A stretch of DNA of 64,000 nucleotides from the NCBI RefSeq assembly GCF_007483665.1, contig NZ_ML660190.1:120334-184333 (forward strand), given 5' to 3'. This stretch comes from Catellatospora sichuanensis (lineage in GTDB: Bacteria; Actinomycetota; Actinomycetes; Mycobacteriales; Micromonosporaceae). Shown here one piece after another: positions 6,886 through 15,545 of the stretch. Each line of letters begins with the position of its first letter. Position 1 is the first letter of the stretch. The position numbers and the translations under genes were made by a program. The notes below the pieces were generated by a model that was not told the origin of the DNA, searched no databases, and was given only the letters and a program-made list of their open reading frames with translations.

Positions 6886-7362
6886 TCAGGCCCGGTACTG
6901 GTCGTGGCGGGCGAACAGGTCGGTCCACTCCTCCTCCGACAGTTGCCGCCCGGTGGCGGAGATGTCGGCGAGCTCGCGGAAGTACTTCTCTCTCGGGATG
7001 CCGGGCGCGAACAGGATGAGCATCGAGGCGGCGGCGCCGCTGTCATTGCGGAAGCCGTGCAAGCCGCCCTCCGGCACATGCAGGAAGTCGCCTGCCGAGG
7101 CGGCCACCCAGCGCGCGCCGTCGAACAGGCTGACCGTGCCGGTCATGACGTAGAAGGACTCCGAGAAGGTGCGGTGGAAGTGCGCGTCGGCCCCGCCCGC
7201 GCCGGCCGGCATCTGCCATTCGTAGAGGCCGAATCGGCCCTGGGTGACGCTGCCCGGCGCCAGGAACCGGGCGGTCGAGCCGGAGCCCATGACGGCCTGC
7301 TCCGCATCGGCGGAGGGGTGGTACGCGGCGCTGATCGCGCCGGAGTCGCCCGTGTAGGTCAT
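6886..7362 (-). CDS. Single-domain cupin protein
   Basis: A 158-residue cupin. The core reads ADAHFHRTFSESFYVMTGTVSLFDG (first cupin motif, with His, His and Glu metal-ligand candidates) and later GDFLHVPEGGLHGFRN (second motif). Such proteins are often small-molecule dioxygenases, isomerases or binding proteins. GAGGGAGAGG precedes the ATG. It is divergent from a MarR regulator with an AT-rich inverted repeat between them, so it is the likely regulatory target. Substrate unknown. Confidence 0.82.
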   Translation of the reverse strand: MTYTGDSGAISAAYHPSADAEQAVMGSGSTARFLAPGSVTQGRFGLYEWQMPAGAGGADAHFHRTFSESFYVMTGTVSLFDGARWVAASAGDFLHVPEGGLHGFRNDSGAAASMLILFAPGIPREKYFRELADISATGRQLSEEEWTDLFARHDQYRA

Positions 7363-7382
7363 GGCTGCCTCTCCCTCGAAAT

Positions 7383-7411
7383 TAGCTTATATGTAACTTA
7401 CCACTAAGCTA
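7383..7411. promoter_or_regulatory. MarR operator candidate between cupin and marR
   Basis: TAGCTTA (7383-7389) and TAAGCTA (7405-7411) form perfect arms with a 15-bp spacer, in the AT-rich 75-bp divergent gap. The position would let the MarR protein control both genes. AT content and symmetry are typical of MarR-family sites. Confidence 0.55.
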
Positions 7412-7437
7412 GTTTCCGTCAAGCTATCATTCCCGCC

Positions 7438-7932
7438 ATGAGCAGGGACGCCGTCGACGCGATCATCGACCAGTGGCGCGCCGAGCGCCCCGACCTCGAC
7501 GATCTGCTGCCCATGGAGGTCTTCGGGCGGGTCTACCGGGTCGCCGCGGCGATCGGCGACCGCATGGAGCGCGCCTACCAGCGCCTCGGCATCGGCCGGG
7601 GCGAGTTCGACGTGCTGGCCACGCTGCGCCGCGCCGGGGAGCCCTTCAACCTCTCCCCCAAGCAGCTGTCCGACACCCTGATGCTCACCACCGGCGGCAT
7701 GACCGGGCGGCTGGACAAGCTGGAGAAGGCCGGGCTCATCTCTCGTACGCCCGATCCGGGCGACCGGCGCTCGCTGCGCGCCCAGCTCACCCCGGCGGGC
7801 CGCGAGCTGATCGACGAGGCGGTCGCGGCCGGGCTGGCCGTGCAGCGCGAGGCGCTGAGCCGGCTGGATCCCGCCGACGCCCGCCGCCTGGGCGACCTGC
7901 TGCGCGAACTCGCCGCCGCGGTCACTCGCTGA
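7438..7932 (+). CDS. MarR family transcriptional regulator
   Basis: A 164-residue winged-helix regulator. Helices from about residue 25 lead to FDVLATLRRAGEPFNLSPKQLSDTLMLTTGGMTGRLDKLEKAGLISR (helix-turn-helix), with the wing at DPGDRRSLRAQLTPAG and a C-terminal dimerisation helix. It is transcribed divergently from the cupin gene. Members usually repress neighbouring genes and release DNA when a phenolic or other small ligand binds. The ligand is not predictable. Confidence 0.9.
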   Translation: MSRDAVDAIIDQWRAERPDLDDLLPMEVFGRVYRVAAAIGDRMERAYQRLGIGRGEFDVLATLRRAGEPFNLSPKQLSDTLMLTTGGMTGRLDKLEKAGLISRTPDPGDRRSLRAQLTPAGRELIDEAVAAGLAVQREALSRLDPADARRLGDLLRELAAAVTR

Positions 7933-7938
7933 GCGGGC

Positions 7939-8316
7939 TCAGTGCCGGACGAGGCAGAACGGGTGGCCGGCGGGGTCGGCGTACACGCGCCAGCTCTGCC
8001 CCGGCGAGCCCGCGTCGAGCACGGCCGCGCCGCACGCCAGCACCTCCTCCTCGGCGGTGTCCAGATCCGGCACACCGAAGTCCAGGTGGAACTGCTGCGG
8101 CTTGCTGGGGTCCGGCCACTGCGGAGCCTGGTATTCGGCGACCCGCTGGAACGCGAGCACCAATCCGTTGGGGGCGTGCAGCGTCGACCAGTCGTCACCC
8201 AGTGACCAGCGCCGGTCCGGCTGGTTGACCACGCCGCCGAGCAGCGACCGGTAGAACTCGGCGAGCCGCTTCGGGTCACGGCAGTCCAACACCACGCACT
8301 GCAGTTCAGCGAGCAT
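7939..8316 (-). CDS. VOC superfamily (glyoxalase-like) protein
   Basis: A 125-residue single VOC unit with two beta-alpha-beta-beta-beta halves. It opens LQCVVLDCRDPKRLAEFY, has the middle FHLDFGVPDLDTAEEEV and ends VYADPAGHPFCLV. The family covers glyoxalases, ring-cleaving dioxygenases and fosfomycin or bleomycin resistance proteins; this short form is usually unassigned. It is convergent with marR, with 6 bp between the stops. The 218 bp upstream hold no gene I can recognise. Confidence 0.8.
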   Translation of the reverse strand: MLAELQCVVLDCRDPKRLAEFYRSLLGGVVNQPDRRWSLGDDWSTLHAPNGLVLAFQRVAEYQAPQWPDPSKPQQFHLDFGVPDLDTAEEEVLACGAAVLDAGSPGQSWRVYADPAGHPFCLVRH

Positions 8317-8534
8317 GGCCCGATCCTAGGCGGTCGCGCCCACGCGGGCTCCGTGCAGCGGAACGGCGTACGCCGCCGGCAGGGACGCCGTCCGCGCTCA
8401 CGCGCGCCCCGTGTCCGTCGTCGGCACGACGCGGCCGGTCACCGGCCCGCGGCAGGCAACAGTTCCCCTGGGCTTCGCCGCGGCGACTCCCGCTCTTCGT
8501 CTCGACTCCCGGCGGCGGACCTAGCGTGGCGGCC

Positions 8535-9698
8535 ATGCGCGTGGCGATCATCACCGAGTCGTTCTCCCCGGACGTCAACGGCGTCGCGAACTCCGTCGCC
8601 CGCGTCGCGGAGCACCTGCTCGCGCGCGGTCATGAGCCGCTGGTCGTCGCGCCGAAGCCGGCGCCGAGGCCGAGCCGCACCAGCACCGCCAAGCCCTACC
8701 CCGTGGTACGGCTGGGCTCGCTGCCGATGCCCGGGTACGGCAACGTGCGGCTGGCCTGGCCGACCCGCCGGATCCGGGAGGCGCTCGCCGAGCACCAGGC
8801 GGACGTGGTGCACCTGGCCAGCCCGTTCGTGCTCGGCGCCTGGGGCGCGAAAGCCGCCGCCGACCTCGGCATCCCCGTCGTCGCGATCTACCAGACCGAC
8901 GTGCCCGGCTACGCCCGCGCCTACCGGGTGACCACCGGGGAGGCGCTGGCCTGGCGCTGGATCCGCCACGTGCACGGCCGCGCCGCGCTCACCCTCGCCC
9001 CGTCGTCGACGACCGCCGCCGAGCTCGTCGCGCACGGCGTGCCCAACGTCGGCCGGTGGGGCCGCGGCGTCGACGCCGAGCTGTTCCACCCGTCACGCCG
9101 CGACGACGCGCTGCGCGCCGAACTCGCCCCCGGCGGCGAGCTGATCGTCGGCTACGTCGGCCGGCTCGCCCGGGAGAAGCGGGTGGACCTGCTCGCGCAG
9201 ACCGCCGCACTGCCCGGGGTGCGGGTGGTCGTGGTCGGGGACGGCCCGACCCGCGGAGCCGTGCGCCGCGCCGTGCCCCAGGCCGCGTTTCTGGGCACCC
9301 GCCGCGGCACCGACCTGGCCCGGCTGTATGCCAGCCTCGACGTGTTCGTCCACACCGGACCGCACGAGACGTTCTGCCAGACCGTGCAGGAGGCCCAGGC
9401 CAGCGGCGTGCCCGTGGTCGCCCCCGCGATCGGCGGCCCGCTCGACCTGGTCCGCCACGGCGTCGACGGGCTGCTGGTGACCCCGAACGACGCCGACGGG
9501 TTCGCCGCGGCGGTCGGTGCACTCGCCGACCCGGCCGTGCGCCGCGCCTACGGGCAGGCGGCCCGCGCTGCGGTGTCCAGCCGGACCTGGTCCGCGCTGG
9601 GCGACGAGCTGATCGGCCACTACGCCACCGCGGCCGCCGCGGTGCGCTCCCCCGGCCGCCTCGCCGCACCCGTCGCCGTGCCGGTGCACGCCCCGTGA
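8535..9698 (+). CDS. GT4 glycosyltransferase (MgtA-like, GDP-mannose dependent)
   Basis: A 387-residue GT-B glycosyltransferase. The N-terminal domain starts MRVAIITESFSPDVNGVANSV, the signature of the alpha-mannosyltransferase group around mycobacterial MgtA and PimB. The C-terminal domain has GYVGRLAREKRVDLL, VVVGDGPTRGAV and HTGPHETFCQTVQEAQASGVPVVAP, which includes the EX7E-type donor site. ATG at 8535 is preferred to a GTG three codons earlier. The stop overlaps the start of the next glycosyltransferase, so the two are translationally coupled. A glycolipid or lipoglycan acceptor at the membrane is likely. Confidence 0.82.
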   Translation: MRVAIITESFSPDVNGVANSVARVAEHLLARGHEPLVVAPKPAPRPSRTSTAKPYPVVRLGSLPMPGYGNVRLAWPTRRIREALAEHQADVVHLASPFVLGAWGAKAAADLGIPVVAIYQTDVPGYARAYRVTTGEALAWRWIRHVHGRAALTLAPSSTTAAELVAHGVPNVGRWGRGVDAELFHPSRRDDALRAELAPGGELIVGYVGRLAREKRVDLLAQTAALPGVRVVVVGDGPTRGAVRRAVPQAAFLGTRRGTDLARLYASLDVFVHTGPHETFCQTVQEAQASGVPVVAPAIGGPLDLVRHGVDGLLVTPNDADGFAAAVGALADPAVRRAYGQAARAAVSSRTWSALGDELIGHYATAAAAVRSPGRLAAPVAVPVHAP

Positions 9699-10831
9699 CC
9701 GGGCTGCGCATCGTCCGGCTGGCCAACTTCGTCACGCCCAGCTCCGGCGGCCTGCGCACCGCGCTGCGCGAGCTGGGTCGCGGGTACGCCGCAGCCGGGC
9801 ACGAGCCGGTGCTGATCATCCCCGGCCCCGGACACGCCGACGAGCTGACCGAGCAGGGCCGCGTGATCACCCTGCCCGGCCCGATCGCGCCCGGCCTGGG
9901 CGGCGGCTACCGGATGCTGGTGCGCCGCAGGCCGCTGGCCGACCTGCTGACGGACCTGGCCCCGGACCGGATCGAGGTGTCCGACCGCACCACGCTGCGC
10001 TGGACCGGCGCCTGGGCCCGCCGCCACGGTGTGCCGTCGGTGATGGTGTCGCACGAGAGCGTCGACGGCCTGCTCGGCGTCGTGAAGCTGCCCGCCGCGG
10101 TGCGCTCGCGTATCGCCGCCGGGCTCAACCGCGCCAGCGCCGCAGCGTACGACCGGATCGTCTGCACGACCGCCTGGGCTGTCGGCGAGTTCACCGGCGT
10201 CGGCGCGCACAACGTCACGCAGGTGCCGCTCGGCGTCGACCTCGACCTGTTCCGCCCCGACCGCCGCGACCCCCTGGTGCGCGGCGTGCACGTGTCGTCC
10301 GGGGAGTTGCTGCTGGTCTGCTGCGTACGCCTGTCGCCGGAGAAGCGGCCCGAACGTGCGCTGACGACGCTGCGCACGCTGCTCGACCGCGGGGTCGCCG
10401 CCCGGCTCGTGATCGCGGGCGACGGACCGCTGCGGTCCCGGTTGCAGACCGCAGCCGCGGGACTGCCCGTCTCGTTCAGCGGCTGGATCAGCGACCGGCA
10501 GGAACTGGCGGCCCTGCTGGCCGGCGCGGACCTGGTGCTGGCGCCCGGTCCGATGGAGACGTTCGGACTTGCCGCTCTGGAGGCCCTGGCCTGCGGGACC
10601 CCGGCTGTGGTGAGCGTATCCAGCGCGCTGCCCGCGGTTGTCGGCGACGCCGGCGTCGCGGTCGCGGGCGAGGACCTCGCCGACGGGGTGTTGCAACTAC
10701 TCGACCGCGACGAGCAGCACCGCCGCGACGCCGCCCGCGCCCGCGCCGAACACTTCGGCTGGGACGCCGCCGTACGCGCCTTCCTCGACGTGCACACCGC
10801 CCTCGACCCAGCCGCCGTTCACCCGGGCTGA
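9695..10831 (+). CDS. GT4 glycosyltransferase, second of a coupled pair
   Basis: A 378-residue GT-B glycosyltransferase whose GTG start overlaps the previous stop (GTGA). It opens LRIVRLANFVTPSSGGLRTAL and contains VCCVRLSPEKRPERAL, VIAGDGPLRSRL and PGPMETFGLAALEALACGTPAVV (retaining GT4 donor-site motifs). Such pairs recur in actinomycetes and probably add successive sugars to one membrane acceptor. The sugar and acceptor cannot be read from sequence. It is convergent with the lower-GC nucleotidyltransferase, 6 bp apart. Confidence 0.82.
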   Translation: MTGLRIVRLANFVTPSSGGLRTALRELGRGYAAAGHEPVLIIPGPGHADELTEQGRVITLPGPIAPGLGGGYRMLVRRRPLADLLTDLAPDRIEVSDRTTLRWTGAWARRHGVPSVMVSHESVDGLLGVVKLPAAVRSRIAAGLNRASAAAYDRIVCTTAWAVGEFTGVGAHNVTQVPLGVDLDLFRPDRRDPLVRGVHVSSGELLLVCCVRLSPEKRPERALTTLRTLLDRGVAARLVIAGDGPLRSRLQTAAAGLPVSFSGWISDRQELAALLAGADLVLAPGPMETFGLAALEALACGTPAVVSVSSALPAVVGDAGVAVAGEDLADGVLQLLDRDEQHRRDAARARAEHFGWDAAVRAFLDVHTALDPAAVHPG

Positions 10832-10837
10832 ACTCGG

Positions 10838-11545
10838 TCAGGTGTCGGCGTGAACCGCATCGCGTCGTTCGTGGCCGAGCACACTCAGTTGACGGAGCCA
10901 GGAGACCATTGCCGGCAATTCCTCGGCGAAGTCGAGTTCTCGAGCGCGGATGACCTTGGCCGCCATGGGAAATCCCGGTGTGATGTACTCGAATACGTGT
11001 CCCTGGCTGTGTCCTAGACGAGTGGTGAGCGGGTCATAGTTGACGAGGCCAGACCATTCGTACATGCCCTGCCGGTCTTGCGCGGTATAGCGCACGGCTC
11101 CGGTCGCCATCAAATGATCGCCGAGTTGAGTAGTCCTGACGCTCACAGGATCAACGCTCGTCAGCGGCACGATTCCCGCCGTGTCGACTTCGCGGCACAG
11201 CATCATCCGGATGTCTGCCGGATGAACAATGAGATCCGCTGGAAGCGACAGCACGCGTCCGAATGCAAGAGCGGCGCCCTTGATGAGGGTGGCGGCCGCA
11301 CCCGTGGTCTCGTATGTGGAATTCACCACAAAGGCAACGTCTGACCTCACCGCGCGCGCCTCAGCCATGACCTGTTCAGACTGGTATCCCAGTCCGACGA
11401 CCACGGGCGTGTCACGCGGGAGCAACTCCAATTGCCACCTGATCAACGACTTCCCGTCGACCTCGACAAGTGCCTTGTTCCGACCCATCCCGAGACGACT
11501 TCCGCGGCCTCCGGCACTGATGACTATGGTTGTGGGAACCGACAC
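10838..11545 (-). CDS. Nucleotidyltransferase (sugar/polyol-phosphate type)
   Basis: A 235-residue Rossmann-like NTP transferase. The nucleotide loop is ISAGGRGSRLGMGRNKALVEVDGKSLI near the N-terminus, with the PADLIVHPADI metal region further on. Such enzymes make NDP-sugars, CDP-glycerol, CDP-ribitol or CDP-choline. Its partner downstream in the same cassette resembles CDP-glycerol glycerophosphotransferases, so a CDP-activated polyol is a reasonable guess. Codon use and local GC are clearly lower than in the flanking glycosyltransferases, suggesting acquired DNA. Confidence 0.72.
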   Translation of the reverse strand: MSVPTTIVISAGGRGSRLGMGRNKALVEVDGKSLIRWQLELLPRDTPVVVGLGYQSEQVMAEARAVRSDVAFVVNSTYETTGAAATLIKGAALAFGRVLSLPADLIVHPADIRMMLCREVDTAGIVPLTSVDPVSVRTTQLGDHLMATGAVRYTAQDRQGMYEWSGLVNYDPLTTRLGHSQGHVFEYITPGFPMAAKVIRARELDFAEELPAMVSWLRQLSVLGHERRDAVHADT

Positions 11546-11686
11546 AGCCTACCTCTGACGTAGAAGAACAGTCCGGGACGCCCGGAAGCGGCCCGCGTCG
11601 ACTATTCGATGCAAAAGATGATGGATATCCGACTGCGCGGAGCCGGGGAATTCGTGGTCTGCCGGCACCCTCACCCATCAAATCAT

Positions 11687-12916
11687 TCAATGCCTGGCCT
11701 GAGCCGGTGTCCGGGTCGGCTGCCAACACCGCCTGGCTCGCGAAACGATCGTGTCAGCCGGCAGGGCTGCCTTCCAGATGTCGACCGGGCTGCTCGCGAG
11801 TGTGGGGTGAATCCGCCGCGAGGCTTCCGCTCTCCCCGGGCTCGCGGTCACAGCTCCGGCTGACCATTTTTGCAACCACTCGGATATTTCCGAGCCGTTT
11901 GCGGCAACCTCCGCCACGGACACCAGCGCCTCTCCGTCATCGTTGAATCGAGGAGAGGCGGAATCCCTGATGACCACCAGGGGTTTTCCTGTCGCGGACC
12001 AGTAGGCGATAATGGAGATGCCATCCGTCACGAGCGCGTCGCAGCGGAGGATGTCGTCGACCATGCTGCTTGTCGACACCTCCACATTGGGTAGTGCGAG
12101 GAGCTCGCGAATGACCTCGACGGCCCATCCGTCCGTTGCCATGTCAATGCTCTTCGCCGCTTCCCGGTGCGCAACAGACGTCGCGCCGTCCAGATAGGAC
12201 TCAAGAGCCATCTTGAAGATCGGGTGCGGCCGGAACACCAGGTGATCGGACGGCCGGGATTTCTTCCAGTCCAGCATGGCGCCAGCTGATTCCTGCCAGC
12301 GGCTGTAACCACGGCTGCCGTCCCACAATGTCTTCGTCCAGTGCGGAGCCCAAAGTAATTTCGCACCATCATCCCGGGCGGGGCCGGCATGACTCAAACG
12401 ATCCCGCAGTTCCCATAGCAATGGGTTGCCGGACAGCAGCACATCTGCGTTCGGGCTGTTGGCCGCGTAACCATCGAGTTCATACTTGCCCGCAGCCAAC
12501 AGGTAAGACGATGCCAAGATCGGATCAGTGCGGAAATGGCCGTGCGTCCACGTCGAGAGCGGGAGACCATAGCCCGCATAAGCCAGCGAGAAGCTGTCCG
12601 CGCAGTCGAAGAACCAGGCGGGATAGTGCTCGGGATATGGCGACTGGAGGAACACGGCGGCTGACCTTGAGTCTGCGACATGCCGGCGCAATTGCTCTGC
12701 GTCCTGGACCACGGTCGCCTTGGCGATTCCTTCAATGGCCCGGGCATCAAGATCGAAGTTCGAATTCCCGAAGGTCAGGTAACACGTCGTCATGCCGGCC
12801 GCTGAAGCCTGTCGATCGATGGCGATCAGGTGTTCAACCGTCGCGACAGGCAATGCCGCCAGGCATACGTGACCGGACCATCGATCTCGGAGCGACCGCA
12901 TACTCAGCACGCTCAC
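11687..12916 (-). CDS. CDP-glycerol glycerophosphotransferase-like protein
   Basis: A 409-residue protein with features of the TagB/TagF-like (Glyphos_transf) group. LLWAPHWTKTLWDG and HLVFRPHPIFK correspond to the conserved phosphate/His region, and CDALVTDGISIIAYWSATGKPLVV to the second conserved motif. Members transfer polyol-phosphate units in teichoic-acid or capsule synthesis on the inner face of the membrane. It is upstream of the nucleotidyltransferase on the same strand, with a 141-bp gap. Base composition is lower-GC than its neighbours. The exact reaction is inferred from distant motifs. Confidence 0.62.
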   Translation of the reverse strand: MSVLSMRSLRDRWSGHVCLAALPVATVEHLIAIDRQASAAGMTTCYLTFGNSNFDLDARAIEGIAKATVVQDAEQLRRHVADSRSAAVFLQSPYPEHYPAWFFDCADSFSLAYAGYGLPLSTWTHGHFRTDPILASSYLLAAGKYELDGYAANSPNADVLLSGNPLLWELRDRLSHAGPARDDGAKLLWAPHWTKTLWDGSRGYSRWQESAGAMLDWKKSRPSDHLVFRPHPIFKMALESYLDGATSVAHREAAKSIDMATDGWAVEVIRELLALPNVEVSTSSMVDDILRCDALVTDGISIIAYWSATGKPLVVIRDSASPRFNDDGEALVSVAEVAANGSEISEWLQKWSAGAVTASPGRAEASRRIHPTLASSPVDIWKAALPADTIVSRARRCWQPTRTPAQARH

Positions 12917-13270
12917 GCTGCATTACCTCCTCCACCGGGGATCGGGATCGTAGCAGAACGCAAATGGCACTCGCGGTTGACCAGAGGAGGAGCAGGCCCG
13001 GTCGAGGCCGAGAACGCCAACGACCCGGCTGCTCCAAGGTCTGGGAGGATCCATCGGAAGATGCTGCGGTCCATACCGGGCGTGCGCCGGATGTGGTCAG
13101 TCTGCATGCGGGCCGTAAACGCGGCCTCAGCGACCTGCGTTCGAGCCGCGGCGGTCGGGTTCGCATGGGTGGTCGACGTTAGAGTCGTAACCGTGCCACC
13201 TCGGTCAGCCAGCAGCAGAGACGCCAACCGCGCACCCCGGGTGCCGGCGAGGCCGAAGCCGCCGTCAGCC
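12917..13270. other. Intergenic region without a convincing gene
   Basis: This 354-bp divergent gap separates the lower-GC cassette from the pentapeptide-repeat gene. Open frames cross it on both strands but none has a ribosome-binding site, recognisable motif or good codon bias. It presumably holds promoters for both flanking genes. No clear operator was seen. Confidence 0.5.
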
Positions 13271-13885
13271 ATGGACACGGCGCTGTCGCCGGATCACGAC
13301 CTGGAGGACGAGGCCACGTTCCGGCGGCTCGCGTTCCTCGACCTCGACCTGAACGGGCAGGCCGCCGACTCGGCCGAGTTCGAGCAGTGCCGCTTCACCC
13401 GCACCGGCCTCGCCCGCACCGTGCTGGAACGGGCGATGTTCACCGACTGCCTGGTGGAGACCTCGGACTGGGCGAACCTCAAGGCGACCAAGTCGGGTCT
13501 CCTGCGCGTCGAGGTGTCGCTGGCCCGGCTGACCGGCCTGCAGTGGATCGACGGCTCGCTGCGCGACGTGACGTTCCGGGAGTGCCGGATGGACCTGGCG
13601 ACGTTCCGGTTCACCTCGTTCAAGGACGTCGCCTTCACCGACTGCAACCTGACCCGGGCCGACTTCACCAGCGCCGACCTGCGCGGGGCGTCGTTCACCG
13701 GCTGCGACCTGTCGGGCGCGCAGTTCGCGCAGGCCGACTGCGCCGGAGCCCGGTTCATCCGCTGCGAGCTGGGCGGCATCGGCAGTGTGACGAGCCTCAA
13801 GGGAGCCGTGGTGAGCGCGCACGACCTGGCCGGCCTGGCGCACACCCTCGCCGCGGCGCTGGACATCACCATCGACGAGGGCTGA
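13271..13885 (+). CDS. Pentapeptide-repeat protein
   Basis: A 204-residue protein made largely of A(D/N)LXX-type pentapeptide repeats forming a right-handed quadrilateral beta-helix. Examples are FEQCRFTRTGLARTVLERAMFTDC, MDLATFRFTSFKDVAFTDC, LTRADFTSADLRGASFTGCDLSGAQF and QADCAGARFIRCELGG. Some family members, such as Qnr and MfpA, protect DNA gyrase; most have no known role. The ATG at 13271 has only a weak upstream purine stretch. No export signal is present. Confidence 0.83.
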   Translation: MDTALSPDHDLEDEATFRRLAFLDLDLNGQAADSAEFEQCRFTRTGLARTVLERAMFTDCLVETSDWANLKATKSGLLRVEVSLARLTGLQWIDGSLRDVTFRECRMDLATFRFTSFKDVAFTDCNLTRADFTSADLRGASFTGCDLSGAQFAQADCAGARFIRCELGGIGSVTSLKGAVVSAHDLAGLAHTLAAALDITIDEG

Positions 13886-13976
13886 CCGGCTGCCGGACGC
13901 GAGCGGCAACCCTGCGGCCACGGCTGGTTGGCGGTGCCGTCGTCTGCCGTACACCGCCTGCTGGCACCCTGCCTGG

Positions 13977-15545
13977 GTGCTGTCCGCCATCCGGTTGCCC
14001 GACGAGACCCGCCGCTGCCTCGTGCTGGGCTTCGCCGGTTCCACGGCGCTGGCGGGCGGCGGCCTCGCGGCGGGCGCGCTGCCGGTGCGTGACACCCTCG
14101 CGCCCGCGCTGGGTCTGGGCGAGCTGCGCCAGCACCAGGGCATCGGCCTGGTCTGCGCCTACTTCGGCCTGGCGCTGCTGGTCGCCGCCTGGTGGCGGCT
14201 GGGCGGGGCGGTACGCGGCGGCGACCCGCCCGCGCCCCGCGGCCTGCTGCTCGTCCTCGCGGCCTGGGCGCTGCCGCTGGTGGCGATGCCGCCGCTGTTC
14301 AGCCGCGACGTGTACAGCTACCTGGCGCAGGGCGCGATGGTCACGGCCGGGCTCGACGTCTACGAGGCGGGCCCGGCGGCGATGGGCGGGCCGCTGCCGG
14401 CCGAGGTGCCCGCGATCTGGCAGCACACCCCGACGCCGTACGGGCCGGCGTTCCTGTCCCTGGCCGCCGGGGTGTCCGGGTTCGCCGCGACCGACGTGCC
14501 GTTGGGCGTGTTCGGCATGCGGGCCGTCGCGCTGGCCGGGATCGTGTTGCTCATCGTCTGCCTGCCCCGGTTGGCCCTGGCCTGCGGGGTGGACCCGGCC
14601 GCGGCGCTGTGGCTGGGCGCGCTGAACCCGCTGGTGCTGCTGCACCTGGTCAGCGGTGCGCACAATGACGCCGTCATGCTGGGCCTGCTCATCGCAGGGC
14701 TGACCGCCGCGGCAGCGAGCCGCTTCGCCCTGGCCACCGTCGCGGTCACCCTCGCCTGCCTCGTGAAGGCCCCGGCCGCACTCGGCCTGGTGGTCGTGGT
14801 CTGGCTCTGGCAACACTCGCTGCGACAACCGTCAGGCCCGCGGCCGTCCCCGGTGGAGCCCTCCCGTCCGCCGAACCGGCCGTCGTCGCCCAGCGCACCG
14901 GCGGAGCCGCCGCCGGGCCGCCCGGCTTTCGGCCGTCGGACGGCCACGCTGCGGGCGCTGGCGCTGACGGCCGGGCTGGCGGCGGCGACTACGGCGCTGG
15001 TGACCGCCGTGACGGGTACGGGCTACGGGTGGGTGCGCTCGCTTTCGACGCCGATCTCGGCGCACAACTGGTCGCTGAGCAGCACCGTCGGCAGGATCAC
15101 CCGGAACCTGCTGGAGGCGGCGGGCAGCGACCTGGCCGCGTCGGCGATTCCGGCGTGGCGGTGGACCGGGCTGGTCGCCGCGGCCGCGGCGACGCTGCTC
15201 GCCTGGCATCACCGCCGACGGCTCGGCCTGGTGTACGCGCTCGGTTTGAGCCTGGCCGCGCTGGCCCTGCTCGGCCCGGCCCTGCGCCCCTGGTACCTGC
15301 TGTGGGGCCTGGTGCCGATCGCCGCGGCCGCGCCGCCGAACGGGCGGGTGCGCCGCTGGACCGCGCTCGCCTGCCTGGCCCTGACCGTGACCGTGTTCCC
15401 GAGCGGTTTCACCCCGTCCGCGGACGAGCTGGCCGCGGCGGTGGCCGGGGCGCTGCTGGCCGTGCCGGTGGTCTTCCTGTTCACCAGCGACATCGTCCCC
15501 GCAGCGGTGCGCCCCTACCGAGGAACGGAACCCGCCGCATGGTGA
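13977..15545 (+). CDS. GT-C mannosyltransferase, MptB-like
   Basis: A 522-residue polytopic membrane protein with about twelve hydrophobic segments and a Pro/Ser-rich cytoplasmic stretch near residues 280-320. The extracytoplasmic loop near residue 110 holds FSRDVYSYLAQGAMV, with the acidic residue expected of polyprenol-phosphate-sugar-dependent GT-C enzymes, and HTPTPYGPAF follows. This matches polyprenol-phosphomannose-dependent alpha-1,6-mannosyltransferases (MptA/MptB), which build lipomannan-type backbones outside the membrane. Start is GTG. It overlaps the next gene by 7 nt, so both probably act on the same glycan. Confidence 0.8.
   Translation: MLSAIRLPDETRRCLVLGFAGSTALAGGGLAAGALPVRDTLAPALGLGELRQHQGIGLVCAYFGLALLVAAWWRLGGAVRGGDPPAPRGLLLVLAAWALPLVAMPPLFSRDVYSYLAQGAMVTAGLDVYEAGPAAMGGPLPAEVPAIWQHTPTPYGPAFLSLAAGVSGFAATDVPLGVFGMRAVALAGIVLLIVCLPRLALACGVDPAAALWLGALNPLVLLHLVSGAHNDAVMLGLLIAGLTAAAASRFALATVAVTLACLVKAPAALGLVVVVWLWQHSLRQPSGPRPSPVEPSRPPNRPSSPSAPAEPPPGRPAFGRRTATLRALALTAGLAAATTALVTAVTGTGYGWVRSLSTPISAHNWSLSSTVGRITRNLLEAAGSDLAASAIPAWRWTGLVAAAAATLLAWHHRRRLGLVYALGLSLAALALLGPALRPWYLLWGLVPIAAAAPPNGRVRRWTALACLALTVTVFPSGFTPSADELAAAVAGALLAVPVVFLFTSDIVPAAVRPYRGTEPAAW

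Noticed and set aside
12830-13270. N-terminal extension of the pentapeptide protein
   Set aside because: The upstream frame has mixed codon use and no repeat motifs; repeats begin soon after ATG 13271.
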